DNA from: a virus
Virus record (IMG/VR): IMGVR_UViG_3300044613_002045
Span: 1-21,445 of that record
Reading direction: 5' to 3' (one strand)
Length of the DNA stretch: 21,445 nucleotides
Below are positions 17,279 through 21,445 of this stretch, one piece after another. Both the position numbers and the translations under genes were made by a program. Each line of letters begins with the position of its first letter. Within the stretch, counting starts at the first letter, position 1. The notes beneath the pieces are model-generated. The model ran no database searches and was not told the origin of the DNA. It was given only the letters and a program-made list of their open reading frames with translations.

Positions 17279-18977
17279 ATGCTGCCGCTGATAAGATTTT
17301 TTCTTCTCTGATGATGGTGGTGTTGTTTGTTACACCAGCATTTACAACTGTGGGATTTTTTGGTTTAGATTGATTGCGTTGTTCAACTGCAATTTCGTTT
17401 GATGATTTACCGATGTTGGCACCTTCAACGACTTTACCAGTTGCAACATCAACTGCATTACCTTTTTTATCAGGCACTTCTGCATCATCTGGTGTTGGTG
17501 GTGCGCCAGCAATAGTAACGTGCCAGTCTTCACCTTTAACATTACGAATCAGTCCGAATTTTTCTAACCAACCAGTCGGCTTGTCTCTGGTGCCAGCAAG
17601 TTCATTTAAGCCATCAGCACCTTTACTGTTGATATCAATACCCAAGCCTTTCATGTGAACACTACCAGCACCTTGACCTAGTGGTGCCATTGGTTGTGCT
17701 ACTTTACCGCTTGGTTTGCCATTATTTTTAGCTAAGTCTGCATCATACAGTTCTTTTTGTTTTTCATTTGAACGATAGCCAGAAGTAATCATCAGCATTT
17801 TACCAGTTTCTTGTTTAAATGCTGTGGCCATTAACTCAATGCGCCGCTGAAACTCACCGTTGAACTTTGATGTATCTACGCCAGGGTCTGCTTTTTTTGT
17901 GATGCTATCTAAGTTGCCTGCCGGTTTAGTTACTGGTTGTCCAGAAGGCACTTCACCAGGAGTGCCTTTGATTGGTGTTGCCAATGGTGCCGCAGAAAAT
18001 ATAGATTTCTCTGAAACACGCCTTATTGGTAAGTTTACTGGTGGTGGAGTAGGTGCTTCTCTTACTGCACGACCTTCCGCTTTTTCTTTTTCATATTCCT
18101 TTTTATTTTCAAGATACTCTTTAAGTGAAACGATTCTACTTTTGAGTAGAGAAATATCTTCATCAAGTGCCTTGATTGTTTCTACTGCATTTGCATATGG
18201 ATCTTCTTCGAGTTCTTTTCTTCTTTCTTCTTTAACACCTGCCGTTTCTACACCAAGTCCTTTGTCGAGTGAACGACCAAAAGACATAAGTTTTTCTTTT
18301 ACCCAATCTGCAATGCCGCCAATAAATGAACCTATTCGGTCTGTTACTGGTTTGATGAAAGTACCAATACGTTCTAACACTTTAGTGGCATCGTCTTTTG
18401 AAATGAGTCCAAAAGAAATGAACTCAATGAATGTAGACATCTCATCTGTTACAATTTCCGCAAAATTAAACGATGAGAAAAATCCAGTGATTGATGAATA
18501 AAGAGAATCTAGTGCTGAACCAATAATGCCTTCAACGCCACCGTACATTTGTAAAACATCAAGTACCAAATCTTTATTGAAGATAAAGACTGTAAACAAA
18601 AGAGTAGCAGCGATAATTAATGGCTTGAATATTATTTCAAGTAACGACTTACGTTTCTTTTCTTTCTTTTCTCTTTTTTCTTTTGGCTCTTTTAGTTTGA
18701 CTTGCGTAATTTGATCTTTTAGTGGTGCAAGTTTACTCAACAAACTTTCTTTTGCAGGCTTTTCACCCGTTTCATTTGTAAGAAATTTACTAAAGCCCTT
18801 TGCTGATGCATTCAAGTCTCTACCCATGCGGGGGAGAACAAGCATATTTTTAGATATTATTTTGAGCGAAGCAACACCAAGCAAAGTGTTCTTTCTTTGC
18901 TCTTCTTTTTCTTTGTCCTGTTTTGATAATCCAAACAGTTTATTTGAAATGGATTTACCTAATATCTCTCTTATCAT
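17277..18977 (-). CDS. Virion-type protein with C-terminal M15 D,D/L,D-peptidase domain
   Basis: In this 566-residue protein, residues 1-110 are basic with LPRMGRDLN (48-56) and a Lys/Glu-rich run; a hydrophobic helix spans 115-133; FGLISKDDATKVLERIGTFI (189-208) belongs to a helical region; a coiled coil spans about 265-302; and a Pro-rich linker precedes the enzyme. The M15 (VanY/DacB-like) domain shows ITSGYRS (397-403), GSVHMKGLGIDIN with zinc ligands His441 and Asp448, and DWHV with His486. It should cut peptide cross-links in peptidoglycan. The C-terminal VVNAGVTNNT resembles ends of other virion proteins. The start overlaps the GH19 gene stop (ATGA), so the two are coupled. It is paralogous to its neighbour outside the enzyme domain. 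Confidence 0.88.
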   Translation of the reverse strand: MIREILGKSISNKLFGLSKQDKEKEEQRKNTLLGVASLKIISKNMLVLPRMGRDLNASAKGFSKFLTNETGEKPAKESLLSKLAPLKDQITQVKLKEPKEKREKKEKKRKSLLEIIFKPLIIAATLLFTVFIFNKDLVLDVLQMYGGVEGIIGSALDSLYSSITGFFSSFNFAEIVTDEMSTFIEFISFGLISKDDATKVLERIGTFIKPVTDRIGSFIGGIADWVKEKLMSFGRSLDKGLGVETAGVKEERRKELEEDPYANAVETIKALDEDISLLKSRIVSLKEYLENKKEYEKEKAEGRAVREAPTPPPVNLPIRRVSEKSIFSAAPLATPIKGTPGEVPSGQPVTKPAGNLDSITKKADPGVDTSKFNGEFQRRIELMATAFKQETGKMLMITSGYRSNEKQKELYDADLAKNNGKPSGKVAQPMAPLGQGAGSVHMKGLGIDINSKGADGLNELAGTRDKPTGWLEKFGLIRNVKGEDWHVTIAGAPPTPDDAEVPDKKGNAVDVATGKVVEGANIGKSSNEIAVEQRNQSKPKNPTVVNAGVTNNTTIIREEKILSAAA

Positions 18978-21043
18978 GCTACTCTTGCCGTTGCCATTTC
19001 GTTAGAATCACCTTTTTTTGGTGCTAAGGTCTTTGTGTCAAAACCTTTTGTATTATTTGTTTGAGACACATTAACGACATCAGCATCCTTAGGTTTAAGT
19101 TGTTCTCTTTGACCTTGTGATACTTCTTTACTTGTTGATGACAATTCAACGCCACTAAAGTCGGATGAATATTTGTCAACCTTTGCCAGAATCTCAGCAC
19201 CTATACCTTTGTCTAGGTTGAGAGCCTTACCACCAATTGCTTGTGTAATTGCACGATTGGCTTCAGATTGAGAAGTGAATGAATTAACTTTGCTGCCTGC
19301 CGCTTTAAGAATAAATTGTGCTGTTACTTTTGCAGCGACAATCGGATCAAGTAGCTGTGTTGGATTGTTTACTAAGTCTACACCAGCTAATTTTCCATAT
19401 AAAGCATAGTTGTTTTTACCGGTTAACTGAATAAAACCACGACCGATATATTTGAAACCATCCCCTTCAGCGGTGTTACCCATGCCTTTTCCGATGGGAT
19501 TATTTTTGCCATAAATGACTTCAGCAAACTTGTATGGATCTTTTTTAATTTCATGTAATTCAGCATCAGAGAAGTTTTTAACTCTAGTAGTGAACACCTG
19601 TCGAATTCTATCGTTTGCCGTGTTCTTGTATGCCAGGATATTTTCTTCGAAGTTTTTGAAGCCAGTTTCTTTTTGCACATTGGCTAGTGTTGCAATGATT
19701 GCAAAACGATTTGTGATGCCAACATTCTGTAACTCTTTAACGATAATTTTTACAAGTTCATCACGACCAGAAACTTTTGTTGGTGCTGATGGTGGAACAC
19801 CACCAGGTGCAGAGGGTTTTGGTGCATACGCTTCTTTTTTTGCCTGTTGTTCACGCTGAATAGCATCAGCCAAACCTTTTTCTGATGTACGCAGTTCTTC
19901 TCTTTTTTCTTGAAGTTTTTTAGTTGTCTCTGATGGTTTACCCATTGACTGTTCTTCTAAAACGGCAACTTCATCAAGTAAACGATCACGTTCTTCAGTT
20001 TTCATTAAAATGATTTCACGTGCTTTGGCTAAATTTTCGGCAACTTGTTTTTGTCTTTCTACTTCTGCTTTTGCTGCTTCTTCAGCGGCTTTTTGTTGGT
20101 CTACAATTGCACCAAGTTCCTTTTCACTGAGAGGTTTTTCTTTCAGCGGATTCATCTCCATCATTTTATCAATAGCGTTATTCACAAACGTAAAGATGTG
20201 ATCTGATGTATCATTAATAAAATTGGATAATCTTTCGGGAAAGTTTTTTATAAAATCTACAGTACCATCGATTACTTTCTTGGCTGTGTCTTTATCAAAT
20301 AGCCCAAATGTGAGTGAGTCAACAACGCCAGCGATACCTGCTTTAATTGTTTCATACAAACTTCCAGTAGATTGCCATGTATCCCATGCATCAGTCAAAC
20401 CATCCCACAGAGTTAAAATGATTAATGCAATCCAACCTATTGGTCCTGCTGCTGCCGCAATACCTCTGAATGCCACTTTGACTGCTGACTTCTCAGCCAT
20501 CTTAGCCATTTTCTTTTCAAGTTTACCTTTGAGTTTATCTACCATCGGTCGTAGATACTTCTCAAAGGCTTCTTCAAAGTATTTCAAGGTATTTTTGGCA
20601 AAATCTTTAATCTTACCTACAAGTTGTTTGGCAAGTTTTTTTATTTTATCAAATAATTTTAAAAGATTTTCTTTTAGTTTCTTTACTTGGTCTTTGGCAA
20701 ACTTTTTAAATTTTTTGAACAACTTACCTTTAGAAGATTTTTCATCATCTTCGGACTGTGTATTCTTTTTTACAAATTCGTCTTGGAGAACCTTGAATTT
20801 TTTCTCACGCTCATCATCTTTGAGAAAGTGCATGTCTGGATTTTCTGATGCTTTACCACCATAAATCTCTACAAGTTTAATAATGTTTTGACGAATGATG
20901 TTCAAGTCTCTGGCAATTCGTGAGACTGCCATAAAATTCAAAGAAGTTTTTTGGAGTTTTTTGACTGTGGGTGAAGTTCTTTTAGTAGAAGTTTTATTTA
21001 AAACTTTCTTACTTATTGTTAGCCCAAGTTTTTCGGATAACAT
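18974..21043 (-). CDS. Virion-type protein with GH19 lysozyme/chitinase domain
   Basis: The 689-residue protein has a basic helical N-terminus with SRIARDLN (41-48), an extremely Lys-rich amphipathic region (105-185), an Ala/Ile hydrophobic segment (193-213), FGLFDKDTAKKVIDGTVDFI (246-265), a Glu/Lys/Ala coiled coil (about 300-405) and a Pro linker. The GH19 domain covers about 425-630: TLANVQKETG with catalytic Glu459, DPYKFAEVIYG, and YIGRGFIQLTGKNNY (532-546), the family signature. It should cut the glycan strands of peptidoglycan. The C-terminal VVNVSQTNNT (656-665) matches the neighbour. Size, architecture and the opposite-strand virion context suggest a tail or baseplate component used in entry rather than a free lysin. 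Confidence 0.88.
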   Translation of the reverse strand: MLSEKLGLTISKKVLNKTSTKRTSPTVKKLQKTSLNFMAVSRIARDLNIIRQNIIKLVEIYGGKASENPDMHFLKDDEREKKFKVLQDEFVKKNTQSEDDEKSSKGKLFKKFKKFAKDQVKKLKENLLKLFDKIKKLAKQLVGKIKDFAKNTLKYFEEAFEKYLRPMVDKLKGKLEKKMAKMAEKSAVKVAFRGIAAAAGPIGWIALIILTLWDGLTDAWDTWQSTGSLYETIKAGIAGVVDSLTFGLFDKDTAKKVIDGTVDFIKNFPERLSNFINDTSDHIFTFVNNAIDKMMEMNPLKEKPLSEKELGAIVDQQKAAEEAAKAEVERQKQVAENLAKAREIILMKTEERDRLLDEVAVLEEQSMGKPSETTKKLQEKREELRTSEKGLADAIQREQQAKKEAYAPKPSAPGGVPPSAPTKVSGRDELVKIIVKELQNVGITNRFAIIATLANVQKETGFKNFEENILAYKNTANDRIRQVFTTRVKNFSDAELHEIKKDPYKFAEVIYGKNNPIGKGMGNTAEGDGFKYIGRGFIQLTGKNNYALYGKLAGVDLVNNPTQLLDPIVAAKVTAQFILKAAGSKVNSFTSQSEANRAITQAIGGKALNLDKGIGAEILAKVDKYSSDFSGVELSSTSKEVSQGQREQLKPKDADVVNVSQTNNTKGFDTKTLAPKKGDSNEMATARVA

Positions 21044-21044
21044 T

Positions 21045-21398
21045 TTATGTTGTTAAGTAGTTATTCATAAAACTTGAGTTGTATGGATCAGAGACACTTT
21101 CAGAAGATGGTGCTTGTTGTCCAGATGTTGTGCTTGTCGTTGGTGCATTTACAATTGTTCCCGCATCAGCAGCCGCATCCATTCTTTGTCCTTCTGCAAC
21201 TGTTGCCGAATCGGATGATATTGCAGAACCCGATGGTGCTGACATTGCTGGTATTGGCATGGGTGACGAAGGCGCTGCACCGCCAGCACTCACTGCACCA
21301 CCTGTAGCGCCTCCTGTTGACACGGAAGCACCACCAACATCACCACCGCCAGTAGCAGGTGCAGCGGGTGCTGGTGATGTACTTGTACCTTTTGCCAT
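21045..21398 (-). CDS. Gly/Ala/Ser-rich disordered protein, possibly the C-terminus of a longer one
   Basis: From ATG (complement of 21396-21398) it has 117 residues, almost all Gly, Ala, Ser, Thr and Pro (for example ATGGGDVGGASVSTGGATGG), ending SFMNNYLTT. No domain is seen. No ribosome site precedes the ATG, and the same frame is open upstream to the window edge at 21445 (RKIIAVGGEPTKILQ just before the Met). It may therefore be the low-complexity tail of a protein that starts outside the window. Its stop lies one nt from the start of the GH19 gene, so it is probably the preceding gene of the same virion operon. Confidence 0.6.
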   Translation of the reverse strand: MAKGTSTSPAPAAPATGGGDVGGASVSTGGATGGAVSAGGAAPSSPMPIPAMSAPSGSAISSDSATVAEGQRMDAAADAGTIVNAPTTSTTSGQQAPSSESVSDPYNSSFMNNYLTT

Positions 21399-21445
21399 CT
21401 GTAAAATTTTAGTGGGTTCACCACCAACGGCAATAATTTTACGGC

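Noticed and set aside
17860-18501. Plus-strand frame of 213 codons
   Set aside because: Antisense shadow of the M15-domain protein; Ser/Phe/Leu-rich composition is the mirror of Lys/Glu-rich coding, and there is no ribosome site.
20223-20864. Plus-strand frame of 213 codons
   Set aside because: Antisense shadow of the Lys-rich region of the GH19-domain protein.

Overview
The window is part of a large T4-like myovirus genome. The evidence is a T4-type replication and late-transcription set on the + strand: RNase H, a gp33-like late coactivator, a gp59-like helicase loader and gp32. There is also a TATAAATA late promoter, tightly overlapped small genes, and virion-type proteins on the opposite strand. 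The strongest host clue is a phage-borne, circularly permuted (two-piece) tmRNA whose tag reads ANDERYALAA. A tag of this type with Arg at residue 5, on a permuted tmRNA, points from memory to a betaproteobacterial host rather than a cyanobacterium or an alphaproteobacterium. That host call is an inference.

Layout, + strand. 1-363 is the C-terminal end of an unrecognised protein, followed by a terminator-like hairpin. 458-1727 holds rnh and a conserved phage protein. 1724-4474 is a tightly packed sugar cassette: nucleotidyltransferase, GT2 glycosyltransferase, RmlC-like cupin and GalE-like epimerase, with a 48-residue protein nested inside. 4431-5303 holds a ClpP-like protease with an intact catalytic triad and two tiny basic or coiled-coil proteins. 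5321-8341 is a late unit: TATAAATA promoter, a small virion-like protein, and an 827-residue triple-repeat glycine-rich adhesin-like protein. 8363-9649 holds three small genes, each behind a near-consensus sigma70 promoter with a 17-bp spacer; two of these promoters sit so close to the ATG that the mRNAs should be leaderless. 9658-9732 is a candidate structured RNA. 9751-12437 is a run of small phage genes including a PD-(D/E)XK exonuclease.

12423-12675 is the permuted tmRNA: acceptor piece first, then a spacer hairpin, then the coding piece with the tag frame. 12690-14545 holds a conserved phage protein, a 90-residue protein, an exported SleB-type cell-wall hydrolase and a one-span membrane protein. 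14564-17246 holds an unknown acidic protein, gp33-like, gp59-like, a HAD phosphatase and gp32, closed by a strong rho-independent terminator at 17253-17278.

Minus strand, 21398 down to 17277: a disordered Gly/Ala/Ser-rich protein, then two translationally coupled paralogous virion-type proteins. One carries a GH19 lysozyme/chitinase domain and the other an M15 D,D-peptidase domain. They probably open peptidoglycan during entry by cutting glycan and peptide bonds respectively.

How it fits together: host-type sigma70 promoters serve early and replication genes, and T4-type late promoters serve structural genes. The phage carries its own trans-translation RNA, with an LAA-ended tag of the kind degraded by ClpXP, plus its own ClpP-like peptidase, although no SmpB or ClpX is seen here.
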